NCBI GenBank assembly: GCA_015680685.1
Contig: MNCI01029647.1
Span: forward strand, 1 to 64,000
From: Gnetum montanum
Lineage: Eukaryota; Streptophyta; Gnetopsida; Gnetales; Gnetaceae
DNA: 64,000 nucleotides
Reading direction: 5' to 3'
In this document: positions 22,330 through 35,319 of the stretch, piece by piece
How the letters are laid out: the number at the start of each line of letters is the position of its first letter
Numbering within the stretch: the first letter of the stretch is position 1
Program-made: the position numbers and the translations under genes
Notes under the pieces: model-generated
Told to the model about the DNA's origin: nothing
The model's input: the letters and a program-made list of their open reading frames with translations, nothing else
The model's database searches: none

Positions 22330-23260
22330 AAAAAAACACAACTTTAAGCTTGTATGACCTGATCATGACTTCTATCATACATTGTGAGGTGTTGGTCAAA
22401 ATGTTGAATTTTATCCTTGTCAGTGAGGACATTCCCATTGATGAGGAATTCATCCTTGCAATGATGGTTCCTCCCTCATCAAAGGAGAAGAAGTCAACAT
22501 CCCTAGTATTTTGTGATAGTGAAATTAAGGTTAATCCCAAAAATGATGAAGTAACTAAGGCTGCTCTATTCATAACCATATGTGTAGGATATTTTAATGT
22601 AGATTAGGTGCATGTTGATGATGGAGTCGCAACTAACGTCATCTCATGCACCAATATTGAATGCTTTGTCCTAACTAAGTAGATACAACCTACATCAACC
22701 ATAGCTCTCAAATCTTTCAATGGATCAAGGGTTGCTATCAAGGGGTCTATCTCCTTAGACTTTGTGGTAGGAGGGCAATTCCCCATAGCCACAAATTTCT
22801 TGGTGGTGGACGAAACACCAGGGTTCAACCTTATCCTGGGAAGATCTTTGTTGGCTTAATTATGAGTCATATCCTCACCCATCCATTAGGAAATTCACCT
22901 TCCTTATGAGGGAGGTGAAATTATCATTCATGGAGATAATGCAATTCCCTTTGTTGTCAACAATGTGAACATAGAGCAAGGGTTTGAAGTGGAGCTTCAA
23001 TAAGAAGCTCCTACCCATGAAGTTTAACAACCCAAGAGAACTTAGCAACCTGAGCAAGCCAACAATGACAATAATAAGTAATAGTATGGGTTATGGGATG
23101 AACTCCATTTTAACATCGTTAACAAACAAAATGGTGAATATAAGCTCATGCAGAGAAGACCTTGCTCATTCCCTAACCTTGCAAAGCTTAGGAAGAACCT
23201 ACACAAGTGAAGTTCATCTTAACCTTTTCATCCCATACCCCTATAAACAAATGCACCAAT
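22330..23260 (+). pseudogene. Aspartic protease, Tat element 3
   Basis: YDLIMTSIIHCEVLVKML matches the N-terminal part of element 2 protease. The active site region reads VHVDDGVATNVIS (about 22,608) and is followed by FNLILGRSLLA (about 22,825) and HLPYEGGEIIIHGD. Protease is therefore on the plus strand and followed, after the hairpin block at 23,448-23,632, by the 3' end of the antisense gene. The order is exactly that of element 2. Confidence 0.8.
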
Positions 23261-23447
23261 AGCCATGTAGCCTAACGTTTTATACCCTTTTATGTAGCCT
23301 AATTTATTTTACTCTTTGTGCATGTAGCCTAAGTTTCTACTTTTCATTTTTACTTATTTATTATAGCCTTGCTCATGTTATAAATATCAAAAAGCTTCAA
23401 ATACTTTAGAATATAAAATCACAAATATAAGCTTCTTTTTTTACACC

Positions 23448-23632
23448 ATGGTCCACTAAGACCTTAAACTAGCATCATGGCCTACCATGGTCTTAAACTA
23501 GCAAAAAAAAATGCACAACATAGCCCACCATGGCCTAAAACTAGTAAAGTAACCACAACACAACATGGCCCACCATGGCCTCAAACTAGCAAAACAATAC
23601 AGCCTATGCTTGTCATGGCCTAAAAATAGCAA
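23448..23632 (-). repeat. Hairpin modules downstream of accessory gene copy 3
   Basis: About five units on the minus strand read CTAGTTTTAGGCCATGGTGG with GGCC or close variants. One is GGTC…GACC at about 23,450. Position and orientation relative to the antisense gene are the same as at 12,067-12,490. Confidence 0.75.
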
Positions 23633-23919
23633 ATGTCTCTTTCATGATATTTTTGTATAGCCTATTATCACATCAAATAAGCTACTTAATCTTATAGCCA
23701 AAAATGTCAACATAGCCATTTACAACATCTATAACATTTACATAGTTTTCTATAAGAATAATATATATAGCCAGAATTTTAAATTTTAAATTGAATTATC
23801 CATAACATACAGATCCATGGCCACACTATATGGCAAAAAAATGTCAAAAAATAATAACAATAATTTATAACATAATCTTGGCTAACAATATCCATCAATG
23901 AAAATATCAACATGAATAG

Positions 23920-26580
23920 CCAACAAGAGGCAGATGGAGGATGCTCAGGGGCATTTGAAGGAGGAAGTGGTGGATCATCTCCACTCTCACCACTAGGGCT
24001 GCCAATGTCTCCTAATACCTAAAATACAACAACACATAGATAGTTTGTGATGACTAGCCAAAGCCATAACTCATAACAAAAGTTAAAACATAAAATAAAT
24101 CAAACTTGTGCGGATTTGGACTCCATAGCTTTTTGGAATAGATGTGGAAGGCCTTCCCCCAAATGATGGAAGATCTAATCCTTTATCATGTTGACCCAAT
24201 CAACATCCCCAAGATCAACAATGCTAGAAAGGATGTTGGTCAAATCTACTACAGTCCAAGTTGGTGACTCTCAAGTTATAAGAGTCATAGAGCTCTTGCT
24301 TTCCATAGTGGTAATATGAGGAGTAGGGGATTACTCCACCATTAGAAGCACTCTCTACCTGGATCCCTTGGATGAATAACTTCCTCTTACATCATTCAAT
24401 TCACTCCTCCTTGAGCCACTTATGTAGGCCTCATAATCCACCTTGTACTATCGCTTATGGGTCTTTTCTTTATTATCCCACTGTAGGACCCAAGTGCAAT
24501 GATCCTTCTAGTCCTTAACCTTCTAAGAGATGAGGTCCATCTGCATCTATTATTCCACCATCTTCTATAAGACCACTACTTTGTCTTGAATGATGCACCA
24601 GTAGTGAACCCACATGATCTTCTTAGTTTGCGATTTCCTTGAGTTAGCCACTTGGGCTTCCACAAAGGTCTTTTGATCTTAGAGATCTCTAATCATCTCC
24701 TCCTACCATTGAGTCTTCTTCCTTAAGGCCAGGACTTCCTCCCATAGGAATTTTTTGGTCCTCTCTAGCTCCCATGAAGTTTTTGCACATGACATTACTA
24801 GGTTAGTAGCAATCTTGTACAACTATAGGGGTACACAAGATAAATCAAAGGGAAGCTTAGAAAAGGAGTCAATCTCCATGTCTTTTTTGGGGTCCCACTC
24901 CATAGAAGGTACTACATAAATATAAAACTACAACCAATAAACATAATATGCAACCTAAGATAACTGTAACACAAACATAGCCTATAACATAGCTAAACAA
25001 ATAAAGCATATAAAAAAAGTCCTTACCTATAGTGGATGCTCTACTGTCTAAAATCGTCGGTGCACAGCTGGAATGAAATAGACACTGAGAGATCTATAGA
25101 CGGGCATAGAAGACTCTAAATTCACTTGAGGATGGGCTGAACGGACGTAGGTAGAGTACCTTGGGTGGTTTGCACATAGATCAGATAAGGATTTTCCCAA
25201 ACATATGCCAATGCACAATACGCTGGGTTATGTGTAAACAGCGTAATAAGCATAAACCAGAACGTAAATGTGCAGAAATATAAACAAAGAGATAGGCAAG
25301 AATGAATGCAAACTATAACAAATCTTAATCAGAAATGAAGCAATTTTATTGCAAAAAATGAGGATTACAGTGCATCGGTCTGAACGCAGTTGTGGGACTG
25401 ACACAAGGTGGATGAAGAGCCCCGATGGATGCGAATGGATGATGGTATGCTCGTTTTGACTGCAAGCACAGCATGAAGACTGTATGTTCAGTGTGTAGGG
25501 TTGAAATCCAGCATTTTGGGTTGGTGTTCCGATCGTCTCCCAATGTGTTTTTTTTCTCAAATCCCCCCATTGGTGGAAAATTTGGGTTTTTATGGGTTTT
25601 AGGACGTGAAACTCAGATCTGGAGTGGTATGAGTGACTGTTGGTGAGAAAATTTCAAGTCGGATGACATGTGGCTGCGTTGCCCGAGTGCAAGAAATATT
25701 ACAATTTTGCAGCGTGCTGCATGCCAACGTGTACACGTTGGGCGTGTGAACCCAGCATATAGACTTGACCAATATGAAAGAATTGAACTTTACAAACAAA
25801 CATTATTGTTACAATAGAGAATCCTGAACATGCCCTTGGATTTGAGCTCTAGCATCATGAGGATGCTACTTGTGGATTTTCAGCTCATTCTGACTTGGTC
25901 TAATATGGTTTTGGAAGGCTTCAAGTGGCATACGCGGTGCCGCACGCTGGGCATGCAAAGTATGTATGCTTAGCGTATAGGTCATGGAAGTGCATCATTT
26001 CAAGGTTGAATCTTCATTTTTCGGAGCTTGGGATGATTCTTGACAATTACATTGTCTCTAAGAGTCAATTGTAGGTGGAGATCTTGTTCTAGGGTGCCTG
26101 TTTTGAGAGATCCTTCATGGTGCATGTTGGGCGTGCACACTGAGCTGCATGCTAGCGTGCAGGAATGAAAACCCATCATTTGGTGCCCAAAATTTGATTT
26201 TTAGGATCCTAAGAGCTACTAGGGACCTTGGAGAAGGTCTTGGGGGGTCCAGACGCTCAATTCTGGCATGTTTTGGCTCATTTTCTGGGCCCAAAAGTTG
26301 CTGCACGCTGGGCATGCAGGCCTGTGTGCAAGAAGTATACTTAGTTAAAACTAAGTGTTTTGAGTTCGAAACTTGCAGTTCTTATTGCCAGATGTTGATG
26401 TAGTCTCCAATGGATCTCAAGGAACTTTTACATGCTTGATTTGACTCTTTTTGATGCTATTTGTGAAGATTTCGAGCTTGGTCATGCTGGAGACCAACAT
26501 GACTTTGTTCCATTCTTGTCTGAAAGTGTAAGTCCAAATTTTTGTGGTGTTTCAGATGCAACCTATTATAATCAATTAAT
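23920..26580 (-). pseudogene. Accessory gene copy 3, 3' exons
   Basis: This is the downstream half of the antisense gene, cut by the Athila insertion at 26,581. An exon at about 24,910-24,020 starts EWDPKKDMEIDSF and has charged coiled-coil-like sequence (SWELERTKKFLWEEVLALRK). Its MQMDLISQKVKD block matches MQMDLLAQKCQD in copy 2. The last exon (about 24,010-23,920) has an acidic, Pro-rich tail (GDIGSPSGESGDDPPLPP), as in copy 2. 24,915-26,550 appears to be an intron of about 1.6 kb. Many TAG stops are present. Confidence 0.6.
25440..26330. repeat. Dispersed GCACGCTGGGCATGCA-like semi-palindromes
   Basis: In the putative intron of accessory gene copy 3, short words resembling GCACGCTGGGCATGCA recur about every 100-250 bp, at about 25,710, 25,940, 26,125, 26,145 and 26,300, with a weaker one at 25,470. 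They contain TGCATGC- or GCGTGC-type half palindromes. I see no coding signal; long apparent ORFs overlap on both strands. Confidence 0.5.
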
Positions 26581-26585
26581 GATGT
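26581..26585. other. Target site duplication, left (GATGT)
   Basis: GATGT directly precedes the 5' LTR start TGATGAAG at 26,586. It is repeated directly after the 3' LTR end at 39,820-39,824. Five bases is the expected length for LTR elements. Confidence 0.9.
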
Positions 26586-27489
26586 TGATGAAGTGTCATT
26601 AGTCGATGCGTCGACTAGGCCGCATATACGAGGCCGCGTATATGCAGCCACGTTGACGTGGCCCAATCAACGTAGCCTTCCATGCGTCGACGTGGCCCCA
26701 TTTATGCAGAGCCTATTTCGGCCTATAAATAAGAGGGCCTTCTACCTCATTTAGGTACCTTTTTTGTTAGTTGTAGCGAAGCTCTTACAGTTTGTTCCCG
26801 TAGGAGATAGAATATTTTCCAAGTGCCCGTAGTAGGTGTAACAAAAGTGACCAACTCTTTATTCGAGCATTGATGTATCTGAGCCCATTGGTGTGACAGC
26901 AATAAAGACAAACTCTTCAAGCATTCCTTGCAGCATTTGGACTTAGCCATTTAATGCATTCAATAGTTTAATATGTTTATGCTTTGATAATTACTTAAGT
27001 TTCTATTATTATTATTTTAATCATTATCACTCCTTTATAGTTCTTAAAGGCCATAAGTACGACCATCTAGAACGTAAACCCAACACTTGGTAACCTGGTG
27101 ACACTTAATGTCTGGTAACCCAGTAGTGTTTAGGGGATGCTCAGAATGTGCCGAGAAGATGGGATCGGATGCTTATGCTAGGAATAGTTAGAATACAAAA
27201 TAGGATAATCATAGGTTAGATAATAGTTCATTCTTTACTTTCCATACTTTAATTAGACACCAAAAGATAAAATAAAAAGCTATAAAAATCATTAGCCTTA
27301 ATCTCACTTAACCATCGCAAACAAAACATCACAAGTGAGATTAGGAAGACAATGACCGTTCTCACCCAAGGTTTTGCTAGTTAGGGTCTAGTGTATGTTA
27401 ACTGCCTACAGTCTACAGAATTTGACCAAGTTGCCTGTGAATGCCCGTGATTCGTATGGTTGGGTGTAGGGGTACCTAGCCACTCATCA
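26586..27489 (+). repeat. 5' LTR of the Athila-like element
   Basis: It starts TGATGAAG and ends CACTCATCA. U3 carries palindromes AGTCGATGCGTCGACT (26,601-26,616), GCATATACG…CGTATATGC (26,622-26,645) and CCACGTTGACGTGG (26,649-26,662). A TATA box CCTATAAATAAG follows at 26,722-26,733. U5 has two near-repeats containing TTGGTAACC and CTGGTAACC. Confidence 0.92.
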
Positions 27490-27490
27490 T

Positions 27491-27508
27491 TGGTGTTGTT
27501 GCTAGGGA
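27491..27508 (+). other. Primer binding site (tRNA-Asp type, degenerate)
   Basis: TGGTGTTGTTGCTAGGGA lies one base after the LTR. The second Athila-like element has TGGCACCGTTGCCAGGGA at 63,483. The well-known Athila PBS is TGGCGCCGTTGCCGGGGA; the differences are transitions. Confidence 0.85.
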
Positions 27509-27633
27509 CTATTAGTCATACATGCTTCATCTAGCCTTAGTAAAATTATCATGCACATCGTTGGAATGGACCCAAGATAGTAACATTTATGCACGCTAGG
27601 TAGATTAAAGTAAACACAAGGTACACTGATTAA

Positions 27634-30150
27634 ATGGATCATCTAACATCCAATATGACTTCTTCTCACAGGCAAGAGGTATCCAACCCACCGATGCCAC
27701 AAGAATGTCGGGTCGTATATAGGCATCTCGATGAATATGTCCCTAACTTCACATTCATCCTACATCAGGATGAGCAGCTGCAATGGCGGGACATGGAGGG
27801 CAACTTCATACTATTGCCCAACCAATTGGCTCCTACAATGTTATTTCACAATCTTAGCAGACTAGGCATCTAGGACCACAGAGTGGAGTATGTCATGGAG
27901 GACCATAACAACTAGGACTATCATCCATTGAGGCTTAACAAGCACGAGACTAGTAGCAAGGAAAAAGATATGAACACCTGAAGGGGAAAAAATTTAGTAA
28001 CCCCTTATTCTCGTAAGGGCTACAAGACGATGGGGATCCCATGATTCCCACTCAACCGAACTTCCTCTAGGGCAGTAGATCCTTTAGTCCATCATCCAGA
28101 GCAAGCCTCCAAGTGACCGAGATCCTCAAGGGGATGGAGGGTCACATAGCAAGGATGGGCAGGATGATCGAGGCCATCATTAGGATAGAGGGGGAGATCG
28201 ACACTAGAGCAATGGTGATTCCTCTCCTTCTTCTCCATCCTCTCACTCTCCTATACCTTCATCTAGCTCAAGCTCTAATCATGACTGGGGTAGAAAGGAG
28301 TGAAAGGATGGTGGTCAAAAGGATCGAATGGAACAACATGAGGAAATGTGTAACCAATCACGTGATGCTTGTCGACATGAAAGGAGGGGTAGCTGAAATC
28401 ATCACAGACATCATGGTCCTTAGCAGGACTATGACTCGAATGAGCTATTGTTGGCTACTCGGAGCATGCTCTAGATCGTCAAGGTAGTTCAGACCCCTAG
28501 TAGGCATGTGAAGGATAGCTGGATCAAGAGCATTGATATCAACAACAACATCCCCAGATTTGAAGGGGGATACAATTGTGATCCAGAAACTCACTTGTAG
28601 GCATTCCATGACACCTACACCCTGTAGAACATTGACAATGATTGGAAAAAGCTGAAGCTGTTCCTTCACACACTCATCAAGGAAGCAAAAAACTGGTACT
28701 ACTCCTTGGAACTGTAATCAATCAGAAGATGGAGTATGATGCTTGAGATTTTCAATGACAAGTATCAAACATACTCCAGAGTGGCAAACCTGAGACGTCA
28801 GATCCAAGGGTGGAAGCAAGGTAATCATGAACCCTTGGATGCAGCCATGAGTAGATACTATTCACTGCTACATCATTGCCCTAGTCATGGCTACTCTCAG
28901 CGGGCATAGCTTTGCCACATTAATTACAATGCCTCATTGAGTAGGTGGCCAAAGACCATTGGCGTGTATGCCCAGGGATGACTGTCAAAGCTAAGGTTCC
29001 ATCAATTGTAGCACCTCATTGAGCAGGTGGCCAAGGAGGAAGGGGAACTTAGAAAAAAGGAAAGTGAAAAATAATTTAATTGGGATCCCTCCATTAGAAA
29101 GAGGAAGGTTCGATTCTGTGACAAGGAGGTGGAATCACCACTGGAAGCAGCGGTGAACTAAAAGACCTTCCCTTTACACAAGTTTGCATCTGAAATATCG
29201 GCAAAGGTTGATAATATGTGGGAATCTTTGGATGAAAAATTCCAGAGTGTGCTAAACATTGCAGAAGAGTCCAGAGAACAAGGTAATGATCGCGATCGAT
29301 GTAGGAAGAAGGAAGCTAAACATGCCCAACATAAGGGTAAGGGCAAAGTTGTTGTAGCAGAGCAAGTTGCAAACTCTTACACCGAGGAGGATGATGAATG
29401 TGGCATATGCCAATATGAAAATCCTAAGGGATGTTACCCTGTGATGTCACATCTTCAACAGTTTGGGATGTATGCATTGAATCCTCACTTGGTGAAGAGG
29501 CAAACAGCCCAAAGGTTGCCTTACCCACAAGGCAACCCAAGGTAGTTCCACCAACAACAAGGATACTATCCAAGTGGAGCACCACCAAAACCTCGTGAAT
29601 ACTTCCAAAAATGGAAGCACCCACAAGTGTGGGGGATGCCACCTCCAAGGCAGCAGTACCCTTACAAACAGCCAGATCCCTATGGGTACTATGTTCAACA
29701 ACTAGTCTCTCCATGGGACTCTTCTAGTCATGTGGCCTTTCCAAGTTATTACCACCCCCCAAAATATTTTTGACCTCAATCTCCATCACCCAAGGGGAAA
29801 AATCCACATCTCTTCTATCCTCCATCACCTTCTCCTATCAATCCTTATCCACCACATCCCACTCAGCTTCCACCTTCTCTACCTATGCAGGAAGAGATAC
29901 CACCATAGCCGCAACAATGAAACGCTACGAGGGCTGTCAACCTACAACCAGCATCTCATTTGAGTGGTCTGGAATCCAAATCATGAAAACATCCATTTTT
30001 CCGGCCTAATAATCTGAACATACCCTCACATACACCTATGGCTAGTGCCTCTGAACCTTCAAAAGCCTCCACTATTCCACCGCTCAAGTAGCCTTCAAGT
30101 CAACCACACTCCAACATCCAGACGCTCATGCTCACACATGCCATGATTGA
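27634..30150 (+). pseudogene. Gag, Athila-like element
   Basis: The start ATG at 27,634 begins MDHLTSNMTSSHRQE. VVYRHLDEYVPNFTFILHQD is shared with the gag start at 63,624. The gag domain core at about 28,550-29,000 includes FEGGYNCDPETHL, FLHTLIKEAKNWYYSLEL and HEPLDAAMSRYYSLLHHCPSHG. A Lys-rich part (CRKKEAKHAQHKGKGK) and a CGICQYENPKGCYPV stretch follow, then a Pro/Tyr/Gln-rich tail. The frame shifts between the N-terminal part and the rest, and TAG stops are frequent. In intact Athila elements gag and pol form one long ORF. Confidence 0.8.
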
Positions 30151-30179
30151 CTAAATCAAAGTAAGTTATCTTCCCTAGA

Positions 30180-30560
30180 AATTGACTGATCCAGGAAGCC
30201 CCCTTATCTATCTTTAGGTGGTAGGGAATGAGCCATGTAAAGCCCTTCTAGACTCAGGGTCAGGAGTCAATTTGATCTCTCATGACATGTACAAGAACTG
30301 GAACTTTCCCCCGCTAAAGAAGAGCAACATTCAGCTCGAGCTAGTAGACCAATCCATCAAAGTTCCCTTGGGATTGGTGGAGGACATTATAACCACTGTT
30401 TGTGGATGGTCTTATCCTACTAACTTCCTTGCCATCCTTGTGGATAATTGCAAGGGAAACTTCCCAATCATAATGGGAAGAACCTGGCTGAGCATGGTGG
30501 ATGCATGACTAGGACTCCAAGATCTATCCCTTGAAGTTTCAAAGGAAAATCCTTTCGGAA
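30180..30560 (+). pseudogene. Aspartic protease, Athila-like element
   Basis: The catalytic motif ALLDSGSGVNLISHDMY is intact at about 30,240. It is followed by DQSIKVPLGLVEDI and, at the C-terminal side, FPIIMGRTWLSMVDA. An uninterrupted stretch of 96 codons covers the domain (30,218-30,508). This is the retropepsin that processes gag-pol. Confidence 0.88.
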
Positions 30561-30779
30561 AGATTGAGAATAAGCACGTTCTATGCATCATGTAGGGTGA
30601 CTTAGCATGCAACTGTGTGTAGTAGTTATGGTCTGCTAAGTGGATATCCATTCAAGCATGCAGTCAGTGTACCGAGAAATCACCTGTTCAATAGTACCTG
30701 TACGCAGCAGCCACCAACCAAGAGGGCACCTAGTGGCTAACAGCTAATCTTTCTAACAACGCATTGTGCATGGAACCAT

Positions 30780-31720
30780 CTGAGGGGCTTGTACAAGCCT
30801 ACATTGAAAGCATGGACAAAATGGAAGAGGTTCATCAACATGTTTCCATTGTTGATGACCATGATGACTAGGGGAAGCTGCAAATCCCTAAAAGCTCCAA
30901 ACAAGAGCCCTTGGAGCTCAAGTCTTTACCGGCTCACTTGGAATATGAATTTTTGCGAAATGGAAAGCTGGTAATTATCAATGCTACCCTTGATCCTGAA
31001 CAGAAGAAGAAATTGCTGAAGGTGGTGAACAAATGGGATGCTATGTTTGCATGGTTATATCCTGAGTTAACTGGAGTTGATCTTAGGGTCTGCCAACATC
31101 GGATCTATATTAACCCCTACATGAAGCCACAACAACAGCCACAAAGATGATTGAACCCCAAACTGAAGTAGGTCATCAAAGATGAAATCGAACAATTGCT
31201 AAAGGTGAGGTTCATCTCTTCTATTGCTAATAGAAAATGGGTTAGCCCACTCGTTATTGTGCTGAAAAAAGATGGCAAATGGAGGGCCTGTATTGATTTT
31301 TGATTGCTCAACATGGCTACCTTCAAAGATCACTTTCCACTCTTGTTTTTGTACCAAGTGTTGGACACCATCACATGGCATCGCTATTATAGCTTTTTGG
31401 ATGGTTATAGTGGTTATAACCAAATCCAAATAGCACTAGAGGACTAAGCCAAAACAACTTTCAAAAGTCCATGGGGGACTTTTTCATACAAGAAGATGCC
31501 TTTTGACCTATGTAATATGCCTACCACATTCCAACGTCTCGTCCTTAGCATCTTCCAGCAACAGATTGGCAAGGGGGTAGAAGTCTTCATGGATGACTTC
31601 TCTACCTATGGGGCCACATTTGAGCAAGCCTTGGACCATCTTAAGTAGGTTCTAAAAAGGTGTGTAGACACTAATCTGCAACTTAATTGGAAAAAAAAAG
31701 CCATTTGATGGTCCAAGAAG
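30780..31720 (+). pseudogene. Reverse transcriptase, Athila-like element
   Basis: Pre-RT LKSLPAHLEYEFLRNGKL leads into QHRIYINPYMKP, RFISSIANRKWVSPLVIVLK and WRACIDF. SFLDGYSGYNQIQIALED, TFSYKKMPFDLCN and the active site VFMDDFSTYG (about 31,590) follow. FMDD is the form usual in Athila. Stops replace Arg/Gln/Trp codons. An A-rich run at about 31,690 probably holds a frameshift. Confidence 0.88.
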
Positions 31721-31779
31721 GCATTGTGCTAGGGCATCGCATCTCATAGACAAGGATTAGCATGGATCCTAGAAAGATC

Positions 31780-32420
31780 AGGGTCATCCAAGGAATCACC
31801 CAACAACCAAGCACCATAAAAGATGTTCAGTCATTCCTTGGCCACATTGGTTACTACCAACGCTTCATTGAAAACTTCTCGAATATTGCTAAGCCATTGG
31901 TAAAACTTACAAAGAAAGATTATCCATTCATCTAGACCAAGGAATGTGAATTAGCATTCTAATTGCTTAAATAGAAACTTGTAGAAACTCTAGTTCTACG
32001 AGCACCTGATTGGTCTAGACCTTTCCACATCATGATAGATGCATCTAATTATGCCTTGGGAGTTGTACTTACATATTGTGATTATCAAAAACATCCATAC
32101 TATATCCACTATGCAAGTTGTAGCATTGTGGGTGCTCATCTTAACTACACCACCGCCGAAAAGGAGTTTATGGTGGTGGTGTTCACCTTGGAAAAATTCT
32201 GACACTATGTGCTCAGATACAAGGTGTTCATGCATACTAACCACAATGCTATTCAGTTCCTAATGAATAAACCAATAGTGAGCCCTTGCATCATCCAGTA
32301 GCTGGTAATTCTTTAGGAGTTTAATATTACCATGGTAGACTGAAAGGGAACTAAGAATGTGATTGCTGACCACTTGTCTCAATTGCGATGGGATGAAATA
32401 GAAGAGGAGGATCCCTCTCT
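31780..32420 (+). pseudogene. RNase H, Athila-like element
   Basis: The tether DVQSFLGHIGYYQRF-type region (frames disturbed) is followed by FHIMIDASNYALGVVL (first catalytic Asp), then HYASCSIVGAHLNYTTAEKE (Glu), FMVVVFTLEKF, and the HTNHNAIQFLMNKP block. It ends KGTKNVIADHLSQL, with the final Asp. Only one RNase H is present, unlike the Tat elements. Confidence 0.82.
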
Positions 32421-32639
32421 GACAAATTTCCAAATGAAGTTCTCTTTACAGGTGCAATCAATCCACAAGTACCCAAGGAATCTCCTTTGTTCAACCACAT
32501 CCTCACCTACCTCACAACCCAAGAGTTGTCAAAGGAGTGGAACCATCTGCAGAAACAATAGTTTCTCCATAAGGCCAAGCATTTCATGGAAATCAATAGC
32601 CTCCTTTATAAGGTGTTTGCAGATGGCCTAGTTCGATGG

Positions 32640-33760
32640 TGTGTCCGTGATGATGATACACTATGCATCCTCTAAGATGCTCATGAGGGCCCTTGTGGGG
32701 GCTACTATGCTAGACGCCACATAGCCATTAAGATCCAACTTACAAGGTATTACTGGCCCATAATTTGCAAGGATGCACAATGGTTCACCCGCCCCTACGA
32801 ACGATGCCAAAAATATGGTGGGATGACGACATAGTTGGAGGGGCCTCAACAGTGGATCCAGCCATTGGAGCCCTTCGACATCTGGGGCATTTACTTCATG
32901 GGGCCCATCACTCCCCTATTAAACAAAAAGGCATACATCATCATAGTTGTGGTCTATTGTACAAAGTGGGCATAAGCAAAAGCTGTTGTCAACTGTTCTA
33001 CCAACATCGTTGCATGATTTGTCCAACAACAAATCATCAATAGGTTTGGAGTGCCATGTGCACTCATTTCAGATAATCAAACTCATTTTATGGGTGTGAA
33101 TTTTCGAAAACTCATGCAACACTTGGGGGTCACCCATAAATTTAAAACACCCTATCACCCCTAAACCAATGGGTAGGCTAAAGTTACCAATAGGGAGATC
33201 ACCAAGATCCTTACTTGAACCATCAACAAATACAGGAGGGATTGGAGTACCAAACTTAATGATGCCCTATGGGCCTATCTCTCCACTTGGAAACTCCCTG
33301 TAGGGTACTCTCCCTATGAGTTAGTGTACGAAAAGTTACCAACACTTCCAATTTAGGCTGAACTCTGCACACTATCCACCACCAGTGACTTAGGCCTTGA
33401 CCTGCCACTAGCACAACATGAACAACTTATCAGTTTCAGTGTTCTAGATGAGAACCGATTCGTGGCCCTGTCTTCAAATGAGATCCACAAGGCCTACAAT
33501 AAAAAATGACATGATCTTAGGATTTGAAAGGTCACATTTAGATGTGGAGACAAGGTGTTGTATTGGAACCCCTCACATATATCTCAACCAACCAAGTTTC
33601 AAACACTATGGGATGGACCTTACATTGTCTCTGAAACCTTTCCATATGGGGCCTTACTTATCCACAAACCTGAGGAGCCCACCAGAACGTAGTTGGTCAA
33701 CCACCAACAACTGAAACCTTTTCATCAACTCCACCCAACCAGTGATCTAGCCCATCATCA
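32640..33760 (+). pseudogene. Integrase, Athila-like element
   Basis: The zinc-binding region reads AHEGPCGGYYARRHIAIKI … RPYERCQKYG. The core is WGIYFMGPITPL … LISDNQTHFMGVNF … NGXAKVTNREITK. Two of the three DDE residues are changed: the first Asp position is Tyr and the Glu position is Lys. Downstream, [20 protein letters not shown] and [15 protein letters not shown] are conserved, then a C-terminal VTFRCGDKVLYWN domain. The enzyme is inactive by sequence. Confidence 0.85.
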
Positions 33761-35290
33761 CTAGGACAGCCTCGCTCCATTTTTTGCGTCTCCTCCTTTC
33801 CACCCAGTCATGGGGGAGACTGTCATCCTTGCTAATTCATTCCACTACACCCCTCACTATTTTGTAATTTTTTGTTTTACACTTTTTTTTACACTTTTTG
33901 TTTTTCAACATTGTTCATACGTTTGCTAATTCTTGTTAATTTTTTCCTTTCTTTAATTATTTTTGTTTCTTTATATGTGTTTCATTTTCACATGATCGCT
34001 AATACGTCATCGTATTGTCATCAGGTGTCGAGTGCAAATGGTTTTCGTTGCAATGGGTAATGTACAATAGTCCACCTAGTTATCTAGCTCCTACTCTTGC
34101 ATGGTTGTCCTTGGACTTTACATCTACTTTTAGCTCATAAAATCAACAACGAGTCCATTTCATCCACCCATTCATCCACTCCATGTTTTTTCTTCTATTG
34201 AGAACATGCAACCCCTTCACTTAAAACCATTGTAATTAATATGCGACTTGTGTAGTTCCCAGACTCAGGGATGATCCAATGGTTTGAATTGGGTGTGACT
34301 TCAAGGAAAATGCATCATTCTTCACTCTCTCCTATCCCTTGGGTTGTTGGTGTGTCCTTACGGATTTCCTACCACTCCACATTCTTCTCTCCAAGAAAGC
34401 TCTTGGGCAATTCGACCTTGCATGATGTGGTCCTCACCAAGAAAAAAATAAATAAACATGAGGATTCAAAGCACATCCCTTGGTCAAATGCATGCTAACA
34501 CACATGGGTCTTTTCATGGTATGCTTTCCACAAAAAAACAAAAAAAAACAAAAATCATTACCTCACTATGTGGGAATTCCAAGCACATCCCTTAGACTAC
34601 CTCTCACTGGCCGCAAGCACTAGTTATGGGACTTCCTTCATCTCCTCTAAATTAGTCCCATTTCACTTCCTTCATCTCATGTTTTTTGGAGTGGTGGTTC
34701 TCTATGGGTGCATTCCTATCTCTTTGGGGGATGGCTAGGGCTTCTTTTGTTGCTGCGATATCACTGTATGCAGATAGTTTTGGGTCTAAAACTAGGAAAG
34801 GTTCTACTGAGTCACATAACGAAAATGGCACATGGGGTTTCATGTGACCAATGATCGGAATTTCCATTCTCTCATCTCTCTCTTCACCCATTTCTCTCCG
34901 TAACTCACCTCACTGCCCATCTTATGTTGTGAAAGTTCATCATGGTTTCCATGGACTTCTCATGCCTTGGAAGGATCTCTTGGATAGGAGTATTAACTGG
35001 AAAACATCATTTCTTGGCCCCAGGGCCCATGGACCCTAGTGCTTGCTATGGGGAGGACCCACCTACATATTCTTGGTCCTGCTTGTTAAGTCTCCCATCC
35101 TTTGAATTTCATGGTTGATTATTTTTAGGGTTCCATCACTCAATTTCTTCCTCGTGGAGTTTTTTTATGTCACGTTCTCCTATTTTTTACTCTTTTTCGA
35201 GCCCCAATTACCTTCCTCCTATCCTTAGCCATGACCGAGCCTCTCAGGTGTTTCAACCACCCCAATTTGGCATTTCCAATTCATCATTTT
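33761..35290. other. Spacer between integrase and third ORF; no gene seen
   Basis: The stretch holds T-rich and A-rich tracts (for example 34,535-34,560) and a GGGGGAGA block at about 33,810. A second GGGGGAGA occurs at about 35,463. I see no conserved protein motif on either strand; the short ORFs here look random. Confidence 0.6.
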
Positions 35291-35319
35291 GGGTTTCTTC
35301 CGGATTGGTCAACGGGTGC

